Part shown: positions 1 through 5,212 of the stretch, piece by piece
Layout: each line of letters opens with the position of its first letter
Position numbering within the stretch: position 1 is the stretch's first letter
Source: Lachnospiraceae bacterium UBA1066
GTDB taxonomy: Bacteria > Bacillota > Clostridia > Lachnospirales > Lachnospiraceae
NCBI GenBank assembly: GCA_002316215.1
Contig: DCDB01000130.1
Span: 1-6,320, forward strand
DNA: 6,320 bases
Direction of reading: 5' to 3'
Position numbers and translations under genes: made by a program
The notes under the pieces: model-generated
Seen by the model: the letters and a program-made list of their open reading frames with translations, nothing else
Database searches by the model: none
What the model was told of the DNA's origin: nothing

Positions 1-119
1 ATTAATTTATGTTCTACTAGTTCCTTTACACAGTCAATCAAGTTTATCAAAATATTAGTTTTTTTAATTAAATACTTACTTTTTCTGTGTGATTTCGAAC
101 AAAAATATGATTTTTATAT
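1..119. other. AT-rich non-coding stretch
   Basis: This stretch is very AT-rich and has no reading frame with a plausible start and ribosome binding site on either strand. I see no RNA gene and no convincing promoter. It may be the spacer after an upstream gene that lies outside the window. Confidence 0.5.
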
Positions 120-228
120 AAAAAAGCATCAGCCCGAATAAAAAAAGCAGGCTGAATGAAAAAAAGCAGCAGCCTGAATAAAAAAAGCATCAGCCCGAAT
201 AAAAAAAAGCAGGCTGAATGAATAAAAA
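120..228. repeat. Five ~20 bp A-tract repeats upstream of the T-box promoter
   Basis: Five short units begin at about 126, 147, 166, 187 and 209. Each has a GC-rich core (GCATCAGCCCGAAT, GCAGCAGCCTGAAT or the shorter GCAGGCTGAATGA) followed by a run of five to eight A. The A-runs lie near 120-125, 140-146, 159-165, 180-186, 201-208 and 224-228, so their centres are 19 to 22 bp apart, close to two helical turns. The cores alternate between CAGCC and GGCTG, so neighbours could pair as weak hairpins. The array stops three bases before a -35 box. Inference: helically phased A-tracts bend DNA and can act as upstream promoter elements, so this may raise promoter strength. It could also be a neutral tandem repeat. 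Confidence 0.75.
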
Positions 229-230
229 TC

Positions 231-259
231 TTGACAAAGAATCCTAAAAAGGCTATTGT
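231..259 (+). promoter_or_regulatory. Sigma-A type promoter for the T-box and importer operon
   Basis: A perfect TTGACA at 231-236 is followed after 17 bp by TATTGT at 254-259 (four of six match TATAAT). Transcription would begin near 266, just before the first paired strand of T-box Stem I at 279, which is where a T-box transcript should start. A-rich DNA directly upstream is consistent with an UP-like element. Confidence 0.75.
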
Positions 260-278
260 AAACCGTAAGTTCAAATTT

Positions 279-475
279 TGCCTGTGAGAAAGAGTAGTAC
301 CCCTGCAGGAAATTACAGAGAGCCGCGTACAGCTGAGAAACGGCAGGCAATGCAGAGCGAATGGACTTTTGAGGCACACGGAACATAAGGGGACGGAGCA
401 ATCCGTCAAATTGAGTGGCACCGCGGTATGTAAATATCGTCTCAAGCATGTAAATTCATGTTTGAGGCTTTTTTT
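279..475 (+). promoter_or_regulatory. T-box riboswitch, tryptophan specificity
   Basis: A T-box leader senses uncharged tRNA and prevents termination when the cognate amino acid is scarce. Stem I closes with TGCCT (279-283) against AGGCA (372-376). A GAGAAAGAGTAGTA stretch carries the usual purine-rich and AGTA elements. The specifier region AATGGACTTTTGAG places TGG (Trp) at 362-364 before the conserved A. Stem III is GACGGA/TCCGTC (392-397/402-407). The T-box proper is TGGCACCGCGG (416-426). The antiterminator pairs TTGAG (411-415) with CTCAA (441-445) and GCG (423-425) with CGT (438-440), leaving the seven-base bulge TGGCACC. The bulge's fourth base, C, suits the G discriminator usual in bacterial tRNA-Trp. 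Codon and discriminator therefore agree, and both match the downstream tryptophan importer. The pairing was done by eye. Confidence 0.93.
439..475 (+). terminator. Conditional intrinsic terminator of the T-box
   Basis: The stem at 439-450 pairs with 457-468 (core CTCAAGCATG/CATGTTTGAG, G-T pairs included) around a TAAATT loop, and seven T follow at 469-475. The 5' arm contains CTCAA (441-445), which is also needed for the antiterminator, so the two structures exclude each other. Expected behaviour: the operon is read through when uncharged tRNA-Trp binds, and terminated otherwise. Confidence 0.93.
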
Positions 476-513
476 GTGTATGAAAGGATGAAGCCTCAGG
501 CATGCCCACACTC

Positions 514-522
514 AAAGGAGGG
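514..522 (+). promoter_or_regulatory. Ribosome binding site that sets the start of the lipoprotein gene
   Basis: AAAGGAGGG lies seven bases before the ATG at 530. It selects this start over an in-frame ATG at 458, which sits inside the T-box terminator hairpin and has no ribosome binding site. Starting at 530 also gives a normal lipoprotein signal peptide. Confidence 0.9.
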
Positions 523-529
523 ATTTATT

Positions 530-1708
530 ATGAAGAAGAAAATCGCATCTATTGTTTTATCTGCTGTCTGCGCACTTACGCTTGCTGCCTGCGGAAGTTC
601 AGGAACATCCTCATCCGCTTCCGCTTCGAAGGCCGCTTCGGCATCTGAGTCTTCTGCATCGTCCGGCGCAGCATCGTCTGCTTCCACGGCATCTTCTGCA
701 TCATCTGCTTCCACGGCGTCTTCCGCCGCGGCTTCGTCCGGCACATCTTCTTATGATTACTCTGTTCCGGTCGCTGATCCGGTATCCGGAAACTACAAAA
801 TCGGCATTTCCCAGTTTGCAGAGCACGGTTCCCTGGATGACTGCAGGAACGGTTTCCTGGCCGGTCTTGCTTCCTGCGGTATCATCGAGGGCACAAACCT
901 TACAGTGGATCTCCAGAATGCAAATGCGGATACGGGAACGGCAGCTACGATTGCCGATAATTTCGTTTCCCAGAAAGACGACCTGATCTGCGGCATCGCA
1001 ACTCCGAGTGCGATGGCGGCTTACAACTCTACAAAGAATACGGATATCCCGGTTATCTTTACCGCCGTTTCCGATCCGGTTGCGGCCGAACTTGCAGACA
1101 AGGACGGAAAGCCTGTCGGCAATATTACCGGAACGTCGGACGCCCTTCCGGTCGAGGCACAGCTCAAGATGATCCGTGAGGTGATGCCGGACGCCAAGAA
1201 GATCGGCATTATGTACACGACATCTGAAACGAACTCTGTTTCTACGATTGCGGTCTATAAGTCGCTGGCATCCAAGTATAATTTTGAAATCGTCGAAAGC
1301 GGTATCAGCACGATTGCCGATGTTCCGCTTGCAGCGAGCGACCTTGCGGGCAAGGTGGACTGCATTTCCAACATGACGGATAATACGGTCGTATCCGCTC
1401 TTCAGACGCTTCTGGATGCCGCCAATAAGGCCAAGATCCCGGTTTTCGGTTCTGAAGTCGACCAGGTGAAGCAGGGCTGCCTTGCATCAGAAGGCATTGA
1501 TTATTACAAACTCGGTGTCCAGACCGGGCAGATGGCGGCCAAGGTGCTTCTTAAGCAGTCCAAGGCTTCGGAAATGAATTTCGAGACTATATCCGAGTCC
1601 AGTCTGTATGTCAACACGGCTGTGGCTAAGAATCTCGGAATCACACTTCCTTCCACGTACAGCAAAGAAGGCGGCGCTACCGTATTTGATAAGATCGAAA
1701 CATCTTAA
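530..1708 (+). CDS. trpX: Tryptophan ABC transporter substrate-binding lipoprotein (TrpX-like)
   Basis: This 392-residue protein is the extracellular substrate-capture component of an ABC importer. Residues 1-20 form a lipoprotein signal peptide (basic MKKK, hydrophobic core) ending in the lipobox LTLAAC, with Cys21 as the expected lipidation site. Residues 22-74 are almost wholly Ser, Ala and Gly, a flexible tether that makes the protein longer than the roughly 320-340 residues common for the family. The binding domain (about 89-385) opens with NYKIGISQF and fits the ABC_sub_bind group, which includes TrpX and other periplasmic-binding-like proteins. It contains no tryptophan residue. It is first in the operon, 24 bp before the permease. 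Tryptophan as substrate is inferred from the Trp-type T-box upstream and from family; sequence alone would leave another ligand possible. Confidence 0.88.
   Translation: MKKKIASIVLSAVCALTLAACGSSGTSSSASASKAASASESSASSGAASSASTASSASSASTASSAAASSGTSSYDYSVPVADPVSGNYKIGISQFAEHGSLDDCRNGFLAGLASCGIIEGTNLTVDLQNANADTGTAATIADNFVSQKDDLICGIATPSAMAAYNSTKNTDIPVIFTAVSDPVAAELADKDGKPVGNITGTSDALPVEAQLKMIREVMPDAKKIGIMYTTSETNSVSTIAVYKSLASKYNFEIVESGISTIADVPLAASDLAGKVDCISNMTDNTVVSALQTLLDAANKAKIPVFGSEVDQVKQGCLASEGIDYYKLGVQTGQMAAKVLLKQSKASEMNFETISESSLYVNTAVAKNLGITLPSTYSKEGGATVFDKIETS
671..724 (+). repeat. 27 bp in-frame tandem duplication in the Ser/Ala linker
   Basis: Positions 671-697 and 698-724 are a direct tandem repeat matching at 24 of 27 bases. 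The period is nine codons, so each copy adds the peptide ASSASTASS to the tether of the lipoprotein. The three differences fall at codon third positions and are silent. Copy number could vary between strains without breaking the frame. Confidence 0.85.
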
Positions 1709-1732
1709 GCAAAAGCGGGCGGGAGACATAAA

Positions 1733-2611
1733 ATGACACTTATCATCAGCGTTTTCGAGCAGGGTTTCATTTACGCCATTATGGCCCTTGGCATTTATAT
1801 TACCTATAAAATTCTTGATTTTCCGGATCTTACGGTCGATGGCAGCTTCCCAATGGGGGCTGCCATTACGGCAGTCATGATTAATGCGGGGATTCCCGCC
1901 GTTCTGACGCTTCCTGTGGCTTTTCTGGCCGGCGGCTTCGTCGGGATGCTGACAGGCGTCATCCATGTGAAGCTCCATGTGCGCGACCTTCTTTCGGGCA
2001 TCATTATGATGACGGCGCTGTACACGGTAAACTTAAGGATTGCGGGTAAGGCGAACCTGCCTTTTTACAATCAGCCGACGGTCTTTGATAACGATGCCGT
2101 AAACGGATTTTTTCCGGAAGGTATGCGTGATTTCCAGACGGTTATCATTCTGCTTGTCATCACGGCCGTCGTTAAGCTTCTTCTTGACTGGTATATGGGC
2201 ACGAAATCCGGATTCCTTCTGCGTGCGGTCGGAAACAACGATACGCTGGTTACTTCGCTTGGCGTCGATAAAGGCCGCGTCCGCATTGCAGGTCTTTCGA
2301 TTGCCAATGCGCTTGTGACGCTCGGCGGCTGCCTGTTTGCGCAGCAGCAGCGCTATTTTGACGTTACGATGGGAACGGGGACCATGGTCATCGGCCTGGC
2401 TTCCGTCATTATCGGCACCAGCCTTTTCCGGAAGGTGACTTTTATGAAGGTAACAACGGCCGTCATTCTGGGGTCTGTCATTTACAAGGCCTGCGTCGCC
2501 GTCGCCATACGTCTGGGTCTTGCGGCTTCGGATATGAAGCTGGTCACGGCAGTCCTGTTCCTGATTATCCTTGTCCTTTCGATGGATAAGAAGAGAAAGG
2601 TGGCGTCCTGA
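1733..2611 (+). CDS. trpY: ABC transporter permease, tryptophan importer (TrpY-like)
   Basis: This is a 292-residue integral membrane protein that forms the translocation channel, probably as a homodimer since only one permease gene is present. It resembles LivH-type (branched-chain amino acid group) permeases. Hydrophobic segments are seen at roughly 4-28, 38-60, 60-79, 84-102, 134-154, 185-205, 214-233, 240-262 and 268-284. The motif DLTVDGSFPMGAA (32-44) is characteristic of this permease subgroup, and AVGNNDTLVTSLGVDKGR (165-182) is the cytoplasmic loop likely to contact the ATPase. The C-terminus is basic (KKRKVAS). Trp153 is the only tryptophan encoded in the whole operon. GGGAG upstream serves as ribosome binding site at normal spacing. 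The stop codon is immediately followed by the ATPase start, indicating coupled translation. Confidence 0.88.
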   Translation: MTLIISVFEQGFIYAIMALGIYITYKILDFPDLTVDGSFPMGAAITAVMINAGIPAVLTLPVAFLAGGFVGMLTGVIHVKLHVRDLLSGIIMMTALYTVNLRIAGKANLPFYNQPTVFDNDAVNGFFPEGMRDFQTVIILLVITAVVKLLLDWYMGTKSGFLLRAVGNNDTLVTSLGVDKGRVRIAGLSIANALVTLGGCLFAQQQRYFDVTMGTGTMVIGLASVIIGTSLFRKVTFMKVTTAVILGSVIYKACVAVAIRLGLAASDMKLVTAVLFLIILVLSMDKKRKVAS

Positions 2612-3385
2612 ATGCTCGAGCTCCTTCATATTGATAAAACGTACAATCCCGGCACGGTCAACGAACTCTGCTTTTTTAAGGATTTTAATCTGAAAATCAA
2701 TACCGGCGAATTCGTTTCCGTTGTCGGCTCCAACGGTTCAGGCAAAACTTCCATGCTCAATATTATCTGCGGCTCGATGGATATTGACGGCGGGCGGGTC
2801 GTCATGAATGACGCAGATATTTCGAAACAGAAAGATTTTCTCCGGCACCGCCGCATCGGCCGTGTCTTTCAGGATCCTTCCAAGGGCACCTGCCCGGAAA
2901 TGACGATCATGGAAAACATGTCGCTTGCGGAAAATAAAGGGCATCCCTATAATTTGAGCCGCGGTGCCGCCAAAATGAGGCGGGACTATTTCCGAAGCCT
3001 TCTTGCGCCCCTTGAACTGGGGCTTGAGGATAAGATGGATATTAAGGTCGGAACGCTTTCCGGCGGACAGCGGCAGTCTCTGGCACTCCTCATGTCGACC
3101 ATGACACCGATTGATTTCCTGATCCTCGACGAGCATACAGCGGCGCTGGATCCGAAAACTGCTGAAAAAATCATGATACTGACGGATAAGATCGTACGTG
3201 AAAAACATCTGACTACGATTATGGTGACGCACAATCTGCGCTATGCGGTGGAATACGGCGACCGGCTTCTCATGATGCATGAAGGGCGTGTTATTATCGA
3301 TAAATCCGGCGAAGAGAAGAAAAAAATGGAAATGGGCGAGATACTGAAAAAATTTGATGAAATAAGCCTGGAATACGGCAACTAA
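2612..3385 (+). CDS. ABC transporter ATP-binding protein, tryptophan importer
   Basis: This 257-residue nucleotide-binding subunit powers the importer from the cytoplasmic face. All core motifs are intact: Walker A GSNGSGKT (39-46), Q-loop VFQDP with Gln87, signature LSGGQRQ (149-155), Walker B FLILDE (169-174) with catalytic Glu174, D-loop around ALDP (178-181) and switch His207 in MVTHN. It has the length expected of a single-domain ATPase. The ATG directly follows the permease TGA with no spacer, and GAAAGG inside the permease's end provides the ribosome binding site. No tryptophan residue is present. Symbols for this subunit vary (trpZ or trpP), so I leave the field empty. Its ATPase identity is near certain; tryptophan specificity comes from context. 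Confidence 0.92.
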   Translation: MLELLHIDKTYNPGTVNELCFFKDFNLKINTGEFVSVVGSNGSGKTSMLNIICGSMDIDGGRVVMNDADISKQKDFLRHRRIGRVFQDPSKGTCPEMTIMENMSLAENKGHPYNLSRGAAKMRRDYFRSLLAPLELGLEDKMDIKVGTLSGGQRQSLALLMSTMTPIDFLILDEHTAALDPKTAEKIMILTDKIVREKHLTTIMVTHNLRYAVEYGDRLLMMHEGRVIIDKSGEEKKKMEMGEILKKFDEISLEYGN

Positions 3386-3388
3386 TTC

Positions 3389-3418
3389 TTGACATGACGG
3401 ACGTTTGTAACATATAAT
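3389..3418 (+). promoter_or_regulatory. Near-consensus promoter for rplM-rpsI
   Basis: TTGACA (3389-3394) and TATAAT (3413-3418) are both perfect hexamers separated by 18 bp. The -35 box starts four bases after the ATPase stop codon. The expected start site near 3425 coincides with the first base of the leader hairpin. Such a strong promoter suits a ribosomal protein operon. Confidence 0.88.
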
Positions 3419-3424
3419 ATTTTC

Positions 3425-3453
3425 TGCGGCATTCCCAGCCGCATATATTTTTT
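3425..3453 (+). terminator. Hairpin plus T-rich tract, possible terminator of the importer operon
   Basis: TGCGGC (3425-3430) pairs perfectly with GCCGCA (3438-3443) around a seven-base loop, and TATATTTTTT follows (3444-3453). No other terminator is seen between the ATPase stop and rplM, so this is the best candidate to end importer transcripts. Because it begins at the predicted start site of the next promoter, it would also form the extreme 5' end of the rplM mRNA. It may instead be part of an L13 leader. Confidence 0.55.
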
Positions 3454-3489
3454 GCAGATTCCGTACCAAAGCCCCGGTATGAGACCTGC
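3425..3489 (+). promoter_or_regulatory. Structured 5' leader of rplM, candidate L13 autoregulatory leader
   Basis: Low-GC Gram-positive rplM-rpsI operons often carry an L13 leader RNA that binds L13 and represses its own operon. Here the leader contains the 6 bp hairpin at 3425-3443, then GCAG (3454-3457) facing CTGC (3486-3489), which encloses a CGTACC/GGTATG stem (3462-3467/3476-3481). The position and compact size fit such a leader. I cannot match the consensus from memory base by base, so the family call is tentative. Confidence 0.45.
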
Positions 3490-3531
3490 CGTGAAACTTA
3501 TGTTTTGTTAACGAAACTAGGAGGAATATCC

Positions 3532-3966
3532 ATGGACACTTTTATGGCGAATCCGGATGCGATCGAACGTAAATGGTACGTGATCGATGCTGCGGGATTA
3601 CCGCTTGGACGTCTGGCTGCAGAAGTTGCCAGCATTTTAAGAGGAAAGAAGAAACCCATTTTTACACCTTATGTTGATACGGGTGATTATGTCATTGTCA
3701 TCAATGCTGCTAAAGTCAAGGTGACAGGCAAGAAGCTTGACCAGAAGGAGTATTTCCATCATTCTGATTACGTAGGCGGTGCAAAAACCACGACCCTGCG
3801 CGAAATGATGGCAACAAAACCGGAGCAGGTTATTGAAAAAGCTGTCCGCGGCATGATTCCGCATGGCGCGCTTGGTGATAAAATTTACATGAAACTTCAC
3901 GTCTATGCAGGACCTGAGCATGAACAGGCAGCTCAGAAGCCGGAAGCATTGACGCTGACATTCTGA
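3532..3966 (+). CDS. rplM: 50S ribosomal protein L13
   Basis: L13 is an early-assembly protein of the large ribosomal subunit. The 144-residue product has the usual family length and landmarks: RKWYVIDA (13-20), LGRLAAEVASILRGKKKPIFTP (25-46, shown here as one block of conserved positions), VDTGDYVIVINA (48-59), HSDYVGG (77-83) and the C-terminal VYAGPEHEQAAQKPE (124-138). The start at 3532 is set by AGGAGG at 3519-3524, seven bases upstream. A TTG at 3505 in the same frame would add nine residues translated from the ribosome binding site and is not used. Residue 116 is Asp (GALGD), where many L13 proteins have Arg; this may be lineage-specific. rpsI follows 15 bp later. Confidence 0.98.
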   Translation: MDTFMANPDAIERKWYVIDAAGLPLGRLAAEVASILRGKKKPIFTPYVDTGDYVIVINAAKVKVTGKKLDQKEYFHHSDYVGGAKTTTLREMMATKPEQVIEKAVRGMIPHGALGDKIYMKLHVYAGPEHEQAAQKPEALTLTF

Positions 3967-3981
3967 TAGGAGGGTACAAAG

Positions 3982-4374
3982 TTGGCTAGCGAAAAGTTTT
4001 ATGGAACCGGTAGAAGAAAAAAGTCTGTCGCAAGAGTGTACCTTTCTGAAGGAACAGGCAAGATTACGATCAATAAGCGTGATATTGATGATTTCTTCGG
4101 TGTTGAGACACTGAAGACCATTGTTCGTCAGCCGCTTGCAGCGACTGAGAATTCCGGAAAGTACGATGTTACTGTTACCGTCCGCGGCGGCGGTTACACG
4201 GGACAGGCCGGCGCAATCCGCCACGGTATTGCCCGCGCCCTTATTAAAGCGGATGCGGATTTCCGTCCGACGCTTAAGAAGGCGGGCTTCCTTACGCGTG
4301 ATCCGAGAATGAAGGAAAGAAAGAAGTACGGCTTAAAGGCTGCACGTCGCGCACCGCAGTTCAGCAAGCGCTGA
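3982..4374 (+). CDS. rpsI: 30S ribosomal protein S9, TTG start
   Basis: S9 is a small-subunit head protein whose C-terminal tail reaches the P-site tRNA. The 130-residue product is full length, beginning ASEKFYGTGRRKKSVARV after the initiator, with the family signature GGGYTGQAGAIRHGIARAL (69-87) and the invariant C-terminal SKR that contacts tRNA (128-130). Translation starts at TTG (3982), supported by TAGGAGGG at 3967-3974 seven bases upstream and by the conserved N-terminus; no in-frame ATG is available nearby. It is cotranscribed with rplM from the promoter at 3389-3418, as is usual for this pair. Confidence 0.98.
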   Translation: MASEKFYGTGRRKKSVARVYLSEGTGKITINKRDIDDFFGVETLKTIVRQPLAATENSGKYDVTVTVRGGGYTGQAGAIRHGIARALIKADADFRPTLKKAGFLTRDPRMKERKKYGLKAARRAPQFSKR

Positions 4375-4398
4375 TTGCCGGAGCCAGAAAAAGATTTC

Positions 4399-4433
4399 AA
4401 AATCCCCGAGACCGTCTGGTTTCGGGGATTTTT
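4399..4433 (+). terminator. Strong intrinsic terminator of rplM-rpsI
   Basis: AAAATCCCCGAGACC (4399-4413) pairs with GGTTTCGGGGATTTT (4418-4432) around a GTCT tetraloop, giving a stem of about 15 bp that runs into the T tract. It lies 25 bp after the rpsI stop. The symmetrical A/T flanks could allow some function on the minus strand, but no minus-strand gene ends here. Confidence 0.93.
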
Positions 4434-4444
4434 GTATGATTTAG

Positions 4445-4473
4445 TAGAAAAAAGGGGAAACTTTCAGTATAAT
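4445..4473 (+). promoter_or_regulatory. Promoter of the acidic hypothetical protein gene
   Basis: A perfect TATAAT at 4468-4473 is preceded after 17 bp by TAGAAA (4445-4450), which matches four of six -35 positions. Since a strong terminator lies just upstream, this gene needs its own promoter. The transcript would begin near 4480, at the first base of the inverted repeat. Confidence 0.65.
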
Positions 4474-4480
4474 ATGAGGC

Positions 4481-4531
4481 GGCGCCAAGATGTTTTTCCC
4501 GCAGGAGGAACCCTTTTGAAGTTTTGGCGCC
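4481..4531 (+). repeat. Inverted repeat in the 5' UTR enclosing a ribosome binding site
   Basis: GGCGCCAA (4481-4488) and TTGGCGCC (4524-4531) are perfect inverted copies; G-T pairing extends the stem to 4491/4521. The roughly 29-base loop carries GCAGGAGGAA (4501-4510), a strong ribosome binding sequence, and a TTG at 4516 that opens an eight-codon frame (MKFWRLNH, stop 4540-4542) running through the 3' arm. The arms would close at the start of the transcript. Translating the short frame would disrupt the stem. Function is unknown; it may be a regulatory leader or an mRNA-stabilising hairpin. Confidence 0.6.
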
Positions 4532-4565
4532 TGAATCATTAATAATTTCCCGGAGGAGCAATAAA

Positions 4566-5111
4566 ATGGCGCTTGAGAATGATTATATTATGCGCATTAT
4601 CCATGAGATGGTCCGCACGATCGTGAAGCTTCTTTTCGGACAGGATGAGGAAGAACCGGAAACAAGTGAGGATGAGACGGCTTCCGGAGAATCAGAGCTC
4701 GGAAGACTGATCTCCATGGCGGATGACGGCAGGATCTGTGAAGCAGAAAATGAACTTTATGAGCTGACGGAAAATGCAGATGCAGGGGATAAAAACAAAG
4801 CCGATCTGGATGTCCTGAAAACAGGGCTTCTTTTCTACGACTATCTCAATACTTTTGACAATGCGACGCTCGAGAATGCCGATTTCAGCCGTGAGGAGAT
4901 CCGCGACGGGATCCGGAATATCCTTTCTGTGTTCGGCTACGGCGGACTTGTGGATGCGCTGTCCGTTTCCACGATTGACGGAACAGAGGATGAGATCCCG
5001 GCTTATCTTAAGGCGGCAGAGCGTGAGTATCTGGGGACGGATGACGATGAGGACGCTTCTTTTGACGGCGAAGAAGACTGGCCGGATGACGAAACGATTC
5101 CTGAAGCTTAA
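4566..5111 (+). CDS. Acidic protein of unknown function, DUF6483-like
   Basis: The 181-residue product has no signal peptide or membrane segment and should be cytoplasmic. Residues 1-24 (ALENDYIMRIIHEMVRTIVKLLFG) look like an amphipathic helix. Residues 26-44 are an acidic Glu-rich linker. Residues 45-155 are predicted helical, with repeat-like features (SELGRLISMADDGRICEAENELYEL, then LKTGLLFYDYLN) reminiscent of TPR-like folds. Residues 158-181 are an Asp/Glu-rich tail. The N-terminal pattern EDYIMRxIHEMVR resembles DUF6483 proteins common in Lachnospiraceae; this is from memory. The start at 4566 is set by GGAGGAG (4552-4558), rather than the upstream in-frame TTG at 4524 that lies inside the UTR hairpin. 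It is monocistronic. No enzymatic motif is visible, so I propose no function. Confidence 0.82.
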   Translation: MALENDYIMRIIHEMVRTIVKLLFGQDEEEPETSEDETASGESELGRLISMADDGRICEAENELYELTENADAGDKNKADLDVLKTGLLFYDYLNTFDNATLENADFSREEIRDGIRNILSVFGYGGLVDALSVSTIDGTEDEIPAYLKAAEREYLGTDDDEDASFDGEEDWPDDETIPEA

Positions 5112-5125
5112 GTGGGATCGGGAGA

Positions 5126-5148
5126 CGGATTTGGACAGATCCGCTTTT
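5126..5148 (+). terminator. Weak hairpin plus T run after the acidic protein gene
   Basis: CGGAT (5126-5130) pairs with ATCCG (5139-5143) and is followed by CTTTTATATA. The stem is short, but its position 15 bp after the stop and the T-rich trailer favour termination on the plus strand. Confidence 0.5.
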
Positions 5149-5165
5149 ATATAAAGATCATTGTG

Positions 5166-5187
5166 CTGCGAAGCCGCAGTCTTTTAT
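5166..5187 (+). terminator. Second hairpin plus T run in the convergent spacer
   Basis: CTGCG (5166-5170) pairs with CGCAG (5175-5179) around a four-base loop, followed by TCTTTTATAT. On the minus strand the same hairpin is a CTGCG-GCTT-CGCAG stem-loop but lacks a T tract, so any role in ending the convergent AraC-family transcript is less likely. Confidence 0.45.
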
Positions 5188-5212
5188 ATCAGTAAAGCTG
5201 TTTCAGGCAGGC

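Noticed and set aside
68..511. Minus-strand 147-residue frame and an overlapping 106-residue frame
   Set aside because: They read through the A-tract repeats (giving Phe/Leu-rich low complexity) and the T-box, with no ribosome binding site and no family resemblance.
458..529. ATG at 458 as the start of the lipoprotein gene, adding 24 residues
   Set aside because: It lies inside the T-box terminator hairpin, has no ribosome binding site, and would bury the lipoprotein signal peptide behind an extra N-terminal extension.
552..986. Plus-strand 144-residue frame inside the lipoprotein gene
   Set aside because: It is rich in Leu/Pro/His/Arg, produced by frame-shifted reading of the Ser/Ala linker codons.
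2033..2629. Minus-strand 198-residue frame antisense to the permease gene
   Set aside because: It is a polar, low-complexity shadow of the permease with no ribosome binding site or domain.
2738..3469. Minus-strand 243-residue frame antisense to the ATPase gene
   Set aside because: It is a shadow of a clearly conserved ATPase gene with all motifs intact; the antisense product has no recognisable domain.
3505..3531. TTG at 3505 as the rplM start
   Set aside because: The nine extra residues would be encoded by the ribosome binding site of the ATG at 3532, which gives the normal L13 length.
4524..4565. TTG at 4524 as the start of the acidic protein
   Set aside because: It falls in the 3' arm of the UTR inverted repeat and lacks well-spaced binding sequence, whereas ATG 4566 has GGAGGAG at ideal spacing.
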